Origin: Stentor coeruleus
Lineage: Eukaryota > Ciliophora > Heterotrichea > Heterotrichida > Stentoridae
Direction of reading: 5' to 3'
DNA length: 59,125 bases
Assembly: GCA_001970955.1 (NCBI GenBank)
Contig: MPUH01000379.1
Location: 1 to 59,125, forward strand
This document shows positions 39,084-49,047 of this stretch, piece by piece; within the stretch, counting starts at the first letter, position 1; each line of letters starts with the position of its first letter. The notes beneath the pieces are model-generated. The model was not told the origin of the DNA and searched no databases. It saw only the letters and a list, made by a program, of their open reading frames with translations. The translations under genes and the position numbers were made by a program.

Positions 39084-41801
39084 ATGGGGTGCACCGCAAG
39101 AGCTTCGTATTCGTATCGAAAAGATCCACAAATAAAAGACACTTTCCTCCCTCCAACCTTCCAAAGCGGAAGTGAAATAATTACAATAAAACCCATGAAC
39201 AAATCAGCAACAATAAAATCCCAAAGCGACACACTAAAAACAGATTTTCTCTCAGAAAATATAATAATAAGGCCTCTTCTCCACAAAGATATAGACTTCA
39301 TCCTCCGGGTACTTGACAAGCATTTCCTCTTCAAAAATCTTGACGAAGATATAAAATCTCAAATAATCCGAAGCATGAAATTCTTCAAAATACCTCCAAA
39401 CAAAGCCATTTTCAATCAAGGGGAATCTGGATGCTACCTTTTCATAGTTATCCGGGGCGAAGTTGACATCCAAGTAAACAACAAAAGTGTTGGAAAAATT
39501 CTCAAAGGTGGAATAATAGGAGAAGTTGCTGTTATGCACAATATAACAAGGTCAGCTTCAGCTTACTCAATTAACAACGTTGAACTCTGGGGATTAGAAC
39601 GCGATTTATTTAAAAAAGCGTTAAGAACTATAGCTTTAAAGCTTTATTATGAGAACAAAATTTTACTAGAAAAATGTGACCTTTTTGCATATTTGGACAC
39701 GAAAATAAGAAGTAAAATTCTTGAAGTGCTGATAACACAAAATTTCACAAATGATGTAATTGTTAGAGAAGGTGAACCTGGTGGAAATGCTTTTATAGTA
39801 AAAAAAGGAATTGTTAAGCTGAGTGTTGCTGGACATTATATTAAAGAAATATCTGAAGGAGGTTATTTTGGTGAACAATCTCTTTTAAATGATAACACAA
39901 GGACTGCCACTATAACTGCTGTTGATAAAGTGACGTTATTAAGCGTAGGCCATAGGGAGTTACAAGCTATTTTTGGATATGAGTATATGAAATTTACATA
40001 TCGAAATAGTATAAAAATCAGTATTGAGCATGATCAATTTTTCAATCGTTTAACAGAATCTCAGAGACTCTTAGTACTAAATTCAACTGAAAATAAAAAG
40101 TTTAAAGATAAAGAAATTATAATCAAAAAAAAAAAAATCGTAAAGAAAATCACGTTTATTATAAAAGGAAAAGTTTTGAAAAATAATGAAGAATTAGATA
40201 AGTATGCATGCATTGGAAGCTCGATTTTAGCTGGTGTTAATGCTTTTAATGAAGATTATATAGCAAGTGGGGTTGTAGAATGTGCAGAAATATCTAAAGC
40301 AAAAATTGAAGAAATTTTTGGAGGGAGTTTTTCACAGATAGTCCATGAGAACGAATTGATAAAAATATTAAGTGGAATACCATTACTTTCAAGTTTGACT
40401 GAGAATTTATTAAGAGAGATTGCTAGGAGCACAAAGACTGAGAAGTATGAAGATGATGAGGTTATATGTAGTGAAGGGACTAAAGCTAGTGAAATGTTTC
40501 TGATTCATAAAGGAGAAGTTGTGATTAGCATTAATGAGCAATATGTGAGAACACTGATTAAAGGGTCTTATTTTGGCGAAAGGGCTTTGCTGTTAAATGA
40601 GCCTAGAAGCGCAACAGCGGTGTCTAAAGGTCAATGCGAGGTTTTTATATTAACAAGACAAATATTTGACTCGGCTATTGATGTGCATATAAAAAACCAG
40701 TTGCTTTATAGGATGAATCTACAAGATTTTTCAATAGAATTGCAGGACCTGTCAATTGTCAGGACTATAGGCAAAGGCATGTTTGGAATAGTCTTCCTTG
40801 TTGCGCATAGGCAAACAAAATTCTTGTATGCATTAAAAACTATCTCCCACAAGACTATAAAAGATCTTAAAATCAAAAAAAATATACTCAAAAGCCAGGA
40901 AGTGTTACTACAAATCGACTGCTCACTTATTATGAAACTTATTAAAGTTTTGACTGATGATGACAGGGTGTATTATTTGATGGAATATGTTCAAGGTGCT
41001 ACTTTATATCAGGTTATGAAGGATGTAAAGCCTTTTACTTATTCGCAAGTTATGTTTTTTATGGCTAATATGATTTTAATCCTCAAGCATTTGCATTGTA
41101 GAGATCTTGTGCATAGGGTTTTTCATAGTAACTATATAAATTTATTTGATTTTTATAGGGTTTTATATGCANCTTTTACTTATTCGCAAGTTATGTTTTT
41201 TATGGCTAATATGATTTTAATCCTCAAGCATTTGCATTGTAGAGATCTTGTGCATAGGGATTTGAAGCCTGAAAATATTATTGTAGACACACAAGGATAT
41301 TTGAAACTAGTAGATTTTGATACAGCTTGCAAGGTTAAAGATAGAGCTTATACACTAGCTGGAACTCCACATTACTTAGCTCCAGAAATGCTTAAAGGTC
41401 AAGGATATGGGATAACTGTTGATTATTGGAGCCTTGGGGTTATTTTGTATGAAATGATATATGATTGTATGCCATTTGGAGAGTATTCTGATGAGCCTTT
41501 AGAAATCTATAATCAAATATTAGAAGGGCATATTGAATTTAGAAATAAGCATAAAAGCTATGAAAAACTTATAAAAATGCTTTTAGAACCAAAGCCTGGA
41601 CTGAGAGCTGATTATTTGAAACTTATGGAATGCGAGTATTTTACTGATACAAAATGGGATTTGATACTTTTTAAGAAAATAATCCCCGACTATATCCCAA
41701 CAGTTACAAATGCTGATGAAAAACTTGACAGTTTGGTAAGTTTTTCATATAAACAGATTGTAGAAGAAGAACAAAGCAAACTTAAAGAAGCTAATAATTA
41801 G
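39084..41801 (+). CDS. cGMP-dependent-kinase-like protein with four CNB domains
   Basis: From the ATG at 39084 the protein starts MGCTARAS, ideal for myristoylation of Gly2 and palmitoylation of Cys3; the in-frame ATG at 39054 would hide this. Four cyclic-nucleotide-binding folds follow (about 75-180, 200-300, 315-415, 430-530). CNBs 1, 2 and 4 keep GE....(R)(S/T)A-type cassettes (GEVAV..TRSAS, GEQSL..TRTAT, GERAL..PRSAT); CNB3 has lost it. The kinase domain has GKGMFG, ALK, HRDLKPEN and GTPHYLAPE, but DFD replaces DFG and the helix-C Glu position is Ser. The layout matches the four-site PKGs of apicomplexans and ciliates. A contig join inserts 141 nt (41119-41259), so the true protein is about 858 aa. 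Convergent with the next gene, 10 bp apart. Confidence 0.88.
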   Translation: MGCTARASYSYRKDPQIKDTFLPPTFQSGSEIITIKPMNKSATIKSQSDTLKTDFLSENIIIRPLLHKDIDFILRVLDKHFLFKNLDEDIKSQIIRSMKFFKIPPNKAIFNQGESGCYLFIVIRGEVDIQVNNKSVGKILKGGIIGEVAVMHNITRSASAYSINNVELWGLERDLFKKALRTIALKLYYENKILLEKCDLFAYLDTKIRSKILEVLITQNFTNDVIVREGEPGGNAFIVKKGIVKLSVAGHYIKEISEGGYFGEQSLLNDNTRTATITAVDKVTLLSVGHRELQAIFGYEYMKFTYRNSIKISIEHDQFFNRLTESQRLLVLNSTENKKFKDKEIIIKKKKIVKKITFIIKGKVLKNNEELDKYACIGSSILAGVNAFNEDYIASGVVECAEISKAKIEEIFGGSFSQIVHENELIKILSGIPLLSSLTENLLREIARSTKTEKYEDDEVICSEGTKASEMFLIHKGEVVISINEQYVRTLIKGSYFGERALLLNEPRSATAVSKGQCEVFILTRQIFDSAIDVHIKNQLLYRMNLQDFSIELQDLSIVRTIGKGMFGIVFLVAHRQTKFLYALKTISHKTIKDLKIKKNILKSQEVLLQIDCSLIMKLIKVLTDDDRVYYLMEYVQGATLYQVMKDVKPFTYSQVMFFMANMILILKHLHCRDLVHRVFHSNYINLFDFYRVLYAXFTYSQVMFFMANMILILKHLHCRDLVHRDLKPENIIVDTQGYLKLVDFDTACKVKDRAYTLAGTPHYLAPEMLKGQGYGITVDYWSLGVILYEMIYDCMPFGEYSDEPLEIYNQILEGHIEFRNKHKSYEKLIKMLLEPKPGLRADYLKLMECEYFTDTKWDLILFKKIIPDYIPTVTNADEKLDSLVSFSYKQIVEEEQSKLKEANN
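41032..41259. other. Assembly join: 87-bp duplicate around N at 41172, with a 53-bp odd tail
   Basis: Bases 41032-41118 and 41173-41259 are identical. Unlike the other joins, the first copy continues for 53 bp (41119-41171) of AT-rich sequence not found after the second copy. The second copy runs on into a perfect kinase catalytic loop, so the first continuation is the odd one: a chimeric contig end, another allele, or unprocessed DNA. Confidence 0.9.
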
Positions 41802-41811
41802 TCCAAAATAT

Positions 41812-44800
41812 CTAAACTAATAGTTTTTGAATCAGTTGTGGCAAGAAATTCACCGATGCGTTTTCGATTCTTTTTTGCCAAGCTTCTTTAGAAATTTCTT
41901 CAGTAAGCCTATCTCCACGAACACGGATAGGATTAGCAAATACATATTCTCCATCATAAATTTCGAGTTTCAAATTTTGTGCGATCGCATACATTTCTTC
42001 CTTAACCCTCTCATTCAATTTCGGGTGGAAATACACAACCTTGAATAAATCCATATCAAAATTATTCCCACGCTCATTGATAATATTTTTCAATTTCAAA
42101 AATAACTTGTTAAGTCCAGTTTCATTTAATTCATCATATTCGATATCAAATTGATTTTTCAAGATTACTTTCGCCCTTTCAGCAATTTCACTTTTTTTAT
42201 ATTCGAAAATCTGTTTATCAGGCAAAGCGAACTTTCCATCAGGGATTGTGAGGCGATTTTTTCTTTCTGCAACTTTCCTTCTCCACCACTGTTTAACGAA
42301 TCTTAGTTTGAAATCACAGCCTTTAGCTTCTTCCATAAGGTCTTTAAAGCTTCCAGTGTCCATTCTCCAATATACAAGTTCCATAAACGATTTATTTTGA
42401 TGGTATCCATAGAGTTTCAAAAAGTCCTCCTTATCTTTTTCACTTAAATCACTAGCCTTACGCCATAAATACTCATCCATTGCTGCATTTTGCCACCAGA
42501 GGCCTTTGTTTTTCCATAAAGGCTTAAGTTTTGAACCTCCAGTTGGGTCAACTGGTATACCCCAGTCTTTAAGATCTTTTTGTTCGATGATATTAAATTC
42601 AAGTCTTCTTATGAGATAATCATCAATAAAGTGACTAAGTTCAAAAAGATATTCATTTAATGAGTATTCTTTGAATTCCTCCGGGCTAATTACTTTATGT
42701 AAACCTTCATATACTAATTTATCTTCATCAGGAAGGTCTGAAAATTTAAGTGAGGTAATGTTATATGGGACCATAACTGATCCTGCTTCATTTATGCTAG
42801 CAACTTTAAGAGCATCTTTATATTCTGAGAGATATTCAGATTCAATTTGACTTAAAGGTGTGTTATTGTGGAGCTTTAAAAGCACACGCATTTTCAGGAG
42901 GTTTGCTTCAGCTTTTCTTTTTTTAAAATTCAAAAAGTCTTTATCATTATCGAATTTCATGAAGTCTGGGTCTTCCCTTATATCAAAAACTCTCTTTCTC
43001 AAAGTTCTGAAGTCGGCCTTATACGCGAAACTCTGTCTGAAAATTGGGTTCATATATATCCCTTCTTCAGGGTCATTCATATCAATCGCTTCTCTTGTAT
43101 TAGTATATTTCCATATAGCTTCTTTATTATACTGAAGCTTTTCCATAATATCAAGCTCTCTTTTCTTATTAACTGCTTTAATATTCTTCAAAGTCTTATC
43201 AAATAATTCCTTTTTCAAAGTTTCCTTAGCATAAACTTCTCTATAAAACTTCGCATAATGATCAGTATCCTCTCTAGTTTTAATCTGATTATGTAAAAAC
43301 TCTGTATAAGCTACAGGGTCTCTTTTCAATATCAATCTAACTGCTTCAGCTGGATTCAAATGGTCCTTCATAACTTCTTCTAAGATCTTCATTCCTAATA
43401 TTTTCTCTATAATAGCCTTATCAGAAAAATTTCTTTTAAGTTCATATTTCAAATTGTTTAAAAATGCTTTGATTTTAGTTTCTTTTTTGATATGTTCATT
43501 TAAAGAATTAGTTTTATGAATTGGATAAGGAAGGCATCCGATTTGTTGGCGACGGTGGATGAAGAAAAAGTTGTTGAAAAGGTCATCTTCATATAAAGAC
43601 ATATCAGTGTGCATAGGAAATCCTGCTGTTATTTCAAGAGCCCAGTCTCTATAATGGAAATAATCGCTAAGCATAAGAAATCCTTGATTGATAACTTCAT
43701 CTGTGATGTCAGGCGTGGCTATTGATTTAGGTGAAGGAAGATGCATGTTAAGTCTATAAGCAGTCCAGAAGTCTGTTTTGATTTCCTGAGGGACTTCAAT
43801 TTCATCATTGATTTTCTTTATAAGGTCTAAAAAGCTCTTTTCATTTGATTGTTCTTGGGCTAGAGTGTTAAGGGTTTTCTGCCCTTCTTTACTTAATTCT
43901 TTATACCTATGGTAGCATTTGAAAAGCTGGAGTTTAATCTCTTCAAGGCCTTGCTTGTAACTTGACTGAGTAGTTTTTGTCCTTGCTAGCGACTGAACTT
44001 TATAAGCTCCAAGAATCTCTTCAAGCATGACAACTGCTGCATTTTCTTTGTGAATCGGGTCATACTCTTCTCTCATGAGCTTAACGAACTCTGATGAAAA
44101 GTGGTCGAACTTTTCTAAATGATTTTTCGGGAGACCGATAAACTGTGCTACGTAGTCATTTAAACATTCAAAGGAGTTCACATTTATATGTGGAGTAAAT
44201 GGGTCTACTGTAAAAATCTGATACATTGGCACAGGGAGGATTCTAGTGTTCATAAATTTGCAGATTCGGGATTTCATCTCCATATTCCCTAAAACATGTT
44301 TTTCATATACCCCATCATCAGCTAAAAGAAACATATACACTTTATGCCCACTCATAGCAATCAAGTCATCACATTTAAAAAGTGGCTGTTTATCTGTTTC
44401 TCTAAGCTTCTTATGAATCCTTGTCGCTTCTTCTTCAGGTAGTGTTTGTGTCATAAGAAATCTTCCTGTTTTGTGGAGTAACGGTTTGAGTGGATTATAA
44501 TAATTTGCTATCCCATGAGACATCAATGTCAATCCATAAGTTTTAGCTGATATAATAGTCTGATTTAGAATAGATTCTGGGATTTTAAGCTCATGTTCAA
44601 AACACAAGACAACTTCTCTGAAGAATTCATTATCAGCTTTGTTTAATGTTAAAAGCTCAAAATTGTTCAGCAATTCAAAATTTTTTTTAAACTCTGGCAT
44701 AGCGTGAAGACCAAAAAGACACTGGCTCCAGATAACTCTTATAAGCATAGGGAAACCGATATCTTCTAATTCAGAATGCCTTCCTAAGATCTTTAAAAGC

Positions 44801-46302
44801 ACTTCAGCAGCTTCAGGGTTTCTAAAAGCTAGCCCAAGTCCAGTTATTCCTCCAGCCAGGATATCGATATCAGTAATATCATCTTTAAGTTCTTGGATTC
44901 TTTTTGAAAGGTTCGAAAAAAGTTCTTCGTCAGCAACATGAGCACTTCCGAATCCATACAACATGTTGCAAGCTGATGAAAGGTCAGCATTTTTAGCACA
45001 TTCTCTAGCTAAAGGTAAGACATCAACAAGAAACTTTTTAGAATGAATCCACACATTTGTATATGGCAAGTCTATTAGCAAGTGGTTTTTCTCTTCAAGG
45101 GGATGTGAAGATGGCTTTGCTCGTCTTCCCCAGCCAGTATTAGGATAGTCCTGTTGCTTAGCACAAGCTGTTTCTAAATGCATAAGTTTACTTAAACCAA
45201 TAGAAAAAGTTCCTAAGACTGCTGCATTTACAGTGTTAGGATTAGGGACAATTGGCTTTTCAATATCTGGTATATCATATTGAGAAAACTCTTTTGTAGC
45301 CTCATACAAAGTGTCTACCATTGGAATTGCAAGATATGGGAAGTAATCTTTAACAATTATCGTAAAAGTCTTTTCAGCTCTTTGCATAAGCTTTTCCAGA
45401 TTTTCGAAATTCTCAGCATCTTCAAGTTCATAAGGATTTAGTATTCCAGCTTTAACTAAGACTTCTTGTAAGTGATATAGACCTAAAGTTACTGCGTCAT
45501 TATTTTTAAGAAAGTCGTAAGTTTGATGAGCTGAGACTAATAAATAATACTGCTCGGTTATATTAGCTATAGCTGAAGCAAAATTTTTTTGTAAATATTT
45601 TATATCATGAATCGATTCTGTGAAATTCTCTATTTCCTTGAGGATTGGTTCTGGATCTTGTTTGCCTCGAGCTTTCCATTCTAATAAAGTACTCACATGA
45701 CTTTTGAATTCTTCTGAGTCTTGGAAGCCTGAATATATATGATGTTTATATATTTGCCTTACGGGAGGCTCATGTGGCATCTCAATTTGTTTTCGTATCG
45801 CATCAAGCATTTTCTTAACTATTTCTGTATCTTTGTACCCGATGTCAGCTAGGGCAATAGACACTCTGGCTAGATAAAGAGGAGGGATGAATTCTTTGCC
45901 ATCAAGCGCTAAGCTTAAGTCTTTCATCACTTGTTGAAATTGCCAATTGCTCGGAAGCTCCTTTACTCCAAGATCTGAGTATGGGTTTATATCAGATGCT
46001 TTTAGAATTTTACCCATGTATTCCAAACAGTCAACTATCAGCTGTGAGGAATAGTCTTCGCGGCATTTATAGTAAAGTAAAAGGATGTCTCTGACAGGCT
46101 CTTTGCTAGCTAGAGCGATTCGTTTGAGCTTTTCTTCAGTGAAGAATTGCTTTTGTTGGTCTTCAGCATGAAGCTTTTCAAGCTTGGCCATATGCTTAGA
46201 AAACTCAAAAAACTTGATTTGCTTTTCAAACACTGTCTCTTCGCTCTTGAGAGTCTCGTAGAGACTTCGTGTGTATACACTCTGGAACCTACGAATAAGC
46301 AT
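41812..46302 (-). CDS. Very large mitochondrial protein, 1,496 aa, unrecognised
   Basis: The N-terminus MLIRRFQSVYTRSLYETL is a typical mitochondrial import signal (Arg, Ser, amphipathic, no acidic residues at first). The rest is helical and mostly acidic to neutral, with repeated helix-pair stretches at about 430-530 (SSACNMLYGFGSAH, DIDILAGGITGLGLAFRNPE) that resemble OPR/FASTK-type helical repeats. The C-terminal 400 residues are highly charged and W-rich near 1,300 (WWQNAAMDEYLWRK, KQWWRRKVAERK). No enzyme motif was seen. Ciliate mitochondria have many large lineage-specific subunits of ribosomes and respiratory complexes, and this may be one. An OPR-like RNA factor is the alternative. 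Single exon of 4.5 kb. Confidence 0.75.
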   Translation of the reverse strand: MLIRRFQSVYTRSLYETLKSEETVFEKQIKFFEFSKHMAKLEKLHAEDQQKQFFTEEKLKRIALASKEPVRDILLLYYKCREDYSSQLIVDCLEYMGKILKASDINPYSDLGVKELPSNWQFQQVMKDLSLALDGKEFIPPLYLARVSIALADIGYKDTEIVKKMLDAIRKQIEMPHEPPVRQIYKHHIYSGFQDSEEFKSHVSTLLEWKARGKQDPEPILKEIENFTESIHDIKYLQKNFASAIANITEQYYLLVSAHQTYDFLKNNDAVTLGLYHLQEVLVKAGILNPYELEDAENFENLEKLMQRAEKTFTIIVKDYFPYLAIPMVDTLYEATKEFSQYDIPDIEKPIVPNPNTVNAAVLGTFSIGLSKLMHLETACAKQQDYPNTGWGRRAKPSSHPLEEKNHLLIDLPYTNVWIHSKKFLVDVLPLARECAKNADLSSACNMLYGFGSAHVADEELFSNLSKRIQELKDDITDIDILAGGITGLGLAFRNPEAAEVLLKILGRHSELEDIGFPMLIRVIWSQCLFGLHAMPEFKKNFELLNNFELLTLNKADNEFFREVVLCFEHELKIPESILNQTIISAKTYGLTLMSHGIANYYNPLKPLLHKTGRFLMTQTLPEEEATRIHKKLRETDKQPLFKCDDLIAMSGHKVYMFLLADDGVYEKHVLGNMEMKSRICKFMNTRILPVPMYQIFTVDPFTPHINVNSFECLNDYVAQFIGLPKNHLEKFDHFSSEFVKLMREEYDPIHKENAAVVMLEEILGAYKVQSLARTKTTQSSYKQGLEEIKLQLFKCYHRYKELSKEGQKTLNTLAQEQSNEKSFLDLIKKINDEIEVPQEIKTDFWTAYRLNMHLPSPKSIATPDITDEVINQGFLMLSDYFHYRDWALEITAGFPMHTDMSLYEDDLFNNFFFIHRRQQIGCLPYPIHKTNSLNEHIKKETKIKAFLNNLKYELKRNFSDKAIIEKILGMKILEEVMKDHLNPAEAVRLILKRDPVAYTEFLHNQIKTREDTDHYAKFYREVYAKETLKKELFDKTLKNIKAVNKKRELDIMEKLQYNKEAIWKYTNTREAIDMNDPEEGIYMNPIFRQSFAYKADFRTLRKRVFDIREDPDFMKFDNDKDFLNFKKRKAEANLLKMRVLLKLHNNTPLSQIESEYLSEYKDALKVASINEAGSVMVPYNITSLKFSDLPDEDKLVYEGLHKVISPEEFKEYSLNEYLFELSHFIDDYLIRRLEFNIIEQKDLKDWGIPVDPTGGSKLKPLWKNKGLWWQNAAMDEYLWRKASDLSEKDKEDFLKLYGYHQNKSFMELVYWRMDTGSFKDLMEEAKGCDFKLRFVKQWWRRKVAERKNRLTIPDGKFALPDKQIFEYKKSEIAERAKVILKNQFDIEYDELNETGLNKLFLKLKNIINERGNNFDMDLFKVVYFHPKLNERVKEEMYAIAQNLKLEIYDGEYVFANPIRVRGDRLTEEISKEAWQKRIENASVNFLPQLIQKLLV

Positions 46303-47682
46303 TTATTAGCTAACCATTAGTTATGGGCTTATGTCTTTTTATTCATCATTTGATTAATAGCAAACACTAAGTTTATTATATGGGGAGTTCTCACTATAAT
46401 GAGTTTGCTTTCAGTATCTTTGGTCAAACTTTGATTTTATGGTTGTACCTGGATGAATCAGTTCGGAAATCTGTTTGAGCCTAGTAAAATTAATGCCCAA
46501 TGGCTTGCTTGATATGTCTTGAGGCTGTCCAACGATTTCTCTGATATCTTTTATATGAAAATGGTGAAATTTGTGTTAATTTAAAATATGATTTTTTTGA
46601 ACTCCAAAGCTTAATTCATTTAACTTTTTCACCTGATTTTATTTTCTATACCTTCAGCAAGTAATTCTAAAATAATATTAACTAGATATTTAAAACATCA
46701 GCCAAAAATTGTATTTCCCGCTGTTTCAGCATACTTTGGCTAATTTTGAAGTAAAATGGTCGTTAACTTCATAATCAGAATATTTTCTAAAAATATATTA
46801 TAGTTTAAACTTTGTAAATTCAATGAAAAGAACACAATAAGGCAGATTCTATACAAAAAGTCAACCTTTAATTGATAAGCATTTTAGTTTTGGTTTCATA
46901 GTCGCATAAATACTACTTTAGCATAATAGATTCATTGCCTTTTAAGTCAAAAATCTTAGAGGGTTATCTCTAGTTTTTGATCACTTTTTCCTGCTGTTGA
47001 TAAGATTTAGTACTTATATTATAATTGAAATGCTATGGCTTGGAGATTTTGCCAATTAAGTTTTACTATTGGAGAATTTTGTGTATAAAGGGTTAGGATA
47101 TCTTCAGAGACTAAGGCTGAGAAGTCACTGAGTATATTTTAGATGGAGGAGATGCTCAGTGAAGCAAAAACACAATCGACTGCATATTTAAAAGTAAAAA
47201 CATTCTTAAAATTTCTGTCTTTATTTAATAATGATTATATCAACAAATTACTACAGTGGCTAAAAAGGAAATATTTTTAATATAATACATTTTTTTCTAA
47301 GAAAACATTATAAAATAATTTAAATTCTCCTAGTCTGAATTAAGATGTAAGATTTCAAAAAGAATGTCAAAAAGATTTGAAGATGGGCAAAGTAATTTTC
47401 CTCATTGATTTAAAAAATTGGTGGATTATTTCATAATAAATATAGTGTTGTGAATTTAAAAGAATTGAAATCGGTTTGAACAGGAGGAGAGGATGATGTG
47501 AAGATTTTCAAATAAAGAAAATTGGCTAAGAAACTAATAGCATATAAATACTTGGGAGAAATATGTAATATTTATATCATTATATATTATAGGCATATTA
47601 GTAAATATCAATTTATTTTAATCTAAGCAAATAAATTTAGTATATAGCATCTTGATTATTATATAATAAATCTAATTACTTT
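46303..47682. other. Intergenic, AT-rich; weak coding remnants
   Basis: No intact ORF. On the plus strand, about 46,450-46,760 shows short open pieces (NQFGNLFEPSKINAQWLA, HQPKIVFPAVSAYFG) interrupted by stops, perhaps an eroded gene. About 46,760-47,680 is featureless AT-rich DNA. Confidence 0.5.
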
Positions 47683-49047
47683 TTAGGTTCTTCTATTTCT
47701 CTTACAAGGTAGGTTCATTTTAGTCAAAATCTCCGCAGCTAGTGTATCTGTTGGTGACTGTGCTTCTTTAACTACATTATTTTTATTGTATTGTTCAAAA
47801 TAACTAAGGCATTTCTGAAGTGTAAATATGTTTTGGTTCTTGTAAAATATTGGAGATTGAATAAAAGGTAATGGCCCAATAGGCTGCTGAAAAGACTTAA
47901 TAGGTGTCGGGATAATAATCTCAGGCTGAGTTATCTCTATTTTTTCAGGCTTAATCTTATTCACTCTTTTTTCAGCCTTTTTTTTCATAGCAACTGGCTT
48001 TTTAACTTGACCAAACATACTCCAGTCCATCCTCACAACAACCAACTCACTATCAACTTCTAAATTCATAGGTAAAACATTAGTCGGGTCCAAATTCTTC
48101 GCTCTATTAAATGCTGACTCACTTTCACATTGACCTACTTTTGAATATATCACAGCTAAATTATACCAAATCTCAGGAATATGCTGATTAAAGCTCGCAG
48201 CTTTCAAATAAGCTAAAAAAGCATCAGAAAAGTTTTTGCATTTCATCCACAAATACCCTAAAGAGCTTAGATAATACTCTTGATTCCCATAACTTGATAT
48301 TAATACTTGGAGGATTTTAAAAGCTTCATCATAATGCCCACACGCTATATAATATTGTGATTTTAAGTATTTGCATTCAAAAGAGCTTTGTGTGTTTTCT
48401 TCATATTGAGCATTAAGAGTTTCGATTTTGTCTAATAAACTTTCATAATTCCCTTGGAGGATTTTCCCCCAAATATCACAAATTAATGATATTTCGCAAT
48501 TAATAGCTCCAACTTGGTTGTAGCATTCTATAGCTTTGGTTGTGAGATTTAATTGCTCATAACAAAATCCAATTTTGCATATGAGCTTTGGCAGACGGTC
48601 TTGAGGAATTTCTGATGAAGTATCAGTAAAGTATTCAATAGCTTGTTGATACTCCCTTATGCTTACAAGGCAGTCTAAAGTTTTTATATGAAGAAAATAT
48701 TTTACGGTCCTTGATGAGTCTTCTTGCTGACGAGCTAGTTTATAAGCTTCAATTGCATTTTTGTATTTGCATGTTTTTTGGTATTTTATTCCTATAATGT
48801 ACCATAGAAAGAAGGATTTGCTTTGTGAAATTTGTTTGGCAGCTGTGTCTAGTATTTGATGAGCTTTATTGTAATCCCCTTCTAGTAAGACACAAGCTGC
48901 TAAGGCTAATAATGATTCTAAATTGTTTGATGATTTGTATTGTTCCTCATAATAAGAAGTATTTGCCACTAAGTCCTCTTTGATTAGATTTAGGTCATCT
49001 GAAAGTGCTATGATTAGATCGTAGATGGTGTAGTATCTCTTTGACAT
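47683..49047 (-). CDS. TPR-repeat protein, 454 aa
   Basis: Residues about 45-325 hold seven to eight tetratricopeptide-like repeats, clearest at AACVLLEGDYNKAHQIL, YKNAIEAYKLARQ, FCYEQLNLTTKAIECYNQ, YIACGHYDEAFKIL, LWMKCKNFSDAFLAYLKAA and NLAVIYSKVGQCESESAFNR. The C-terminal 120 residues are basic and then Pro-, Ile- and Gln-rich, likely disordered. The closing WYNLAVIYSKVG...NLDPTN unit recalls TPR co-repressor and UTX-type arrays, but that is not firm. TPRs bind peptides, so a scaffold or co-chaperone role is likely. ATG start; the flank upstream is G-rich on the plus strand. Confidence 0.85.
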   Translation of the reverse strand: MSKRYYTIYDLIIALSDDLNLIKEDLVANTSYYEEQYKSSNNLESLLALAACVLLEGDYNKAHQILDTAAKQISQSKSFFLWYIIGIKYQKTCKYKNAIEAYKLARQQEDSSRTVKYFLHIKTLDCLVSIREYQQAIEYFTDTSSEIPQDRLPKLICKIGFCYEQLNLTTKAIECYNQVGAINCEISLICDIWGKILQGNYESLLDKIETLNAQYEENTQSSFECKYLKSQYYIACGHYDEAFKILQVLISSYGNQEYYLSSLGYLWMKCKNFSDAFLAYLKAASFNQHIPEIWYNLAVIYSKVGQCESESAFNRAKNLDPTNVLPMNLEVDSELVVVRMDWSMFGQVKKPVAMKKKAEKRVNKIKPEKIEITQPEIIIPTPIKSFQQPIGPLPFIQSPIFYKNQNIFTLQKCLSYFEQYNKNNVVKEAQSPTDTLAAEILTKMNLPCKRNRRT

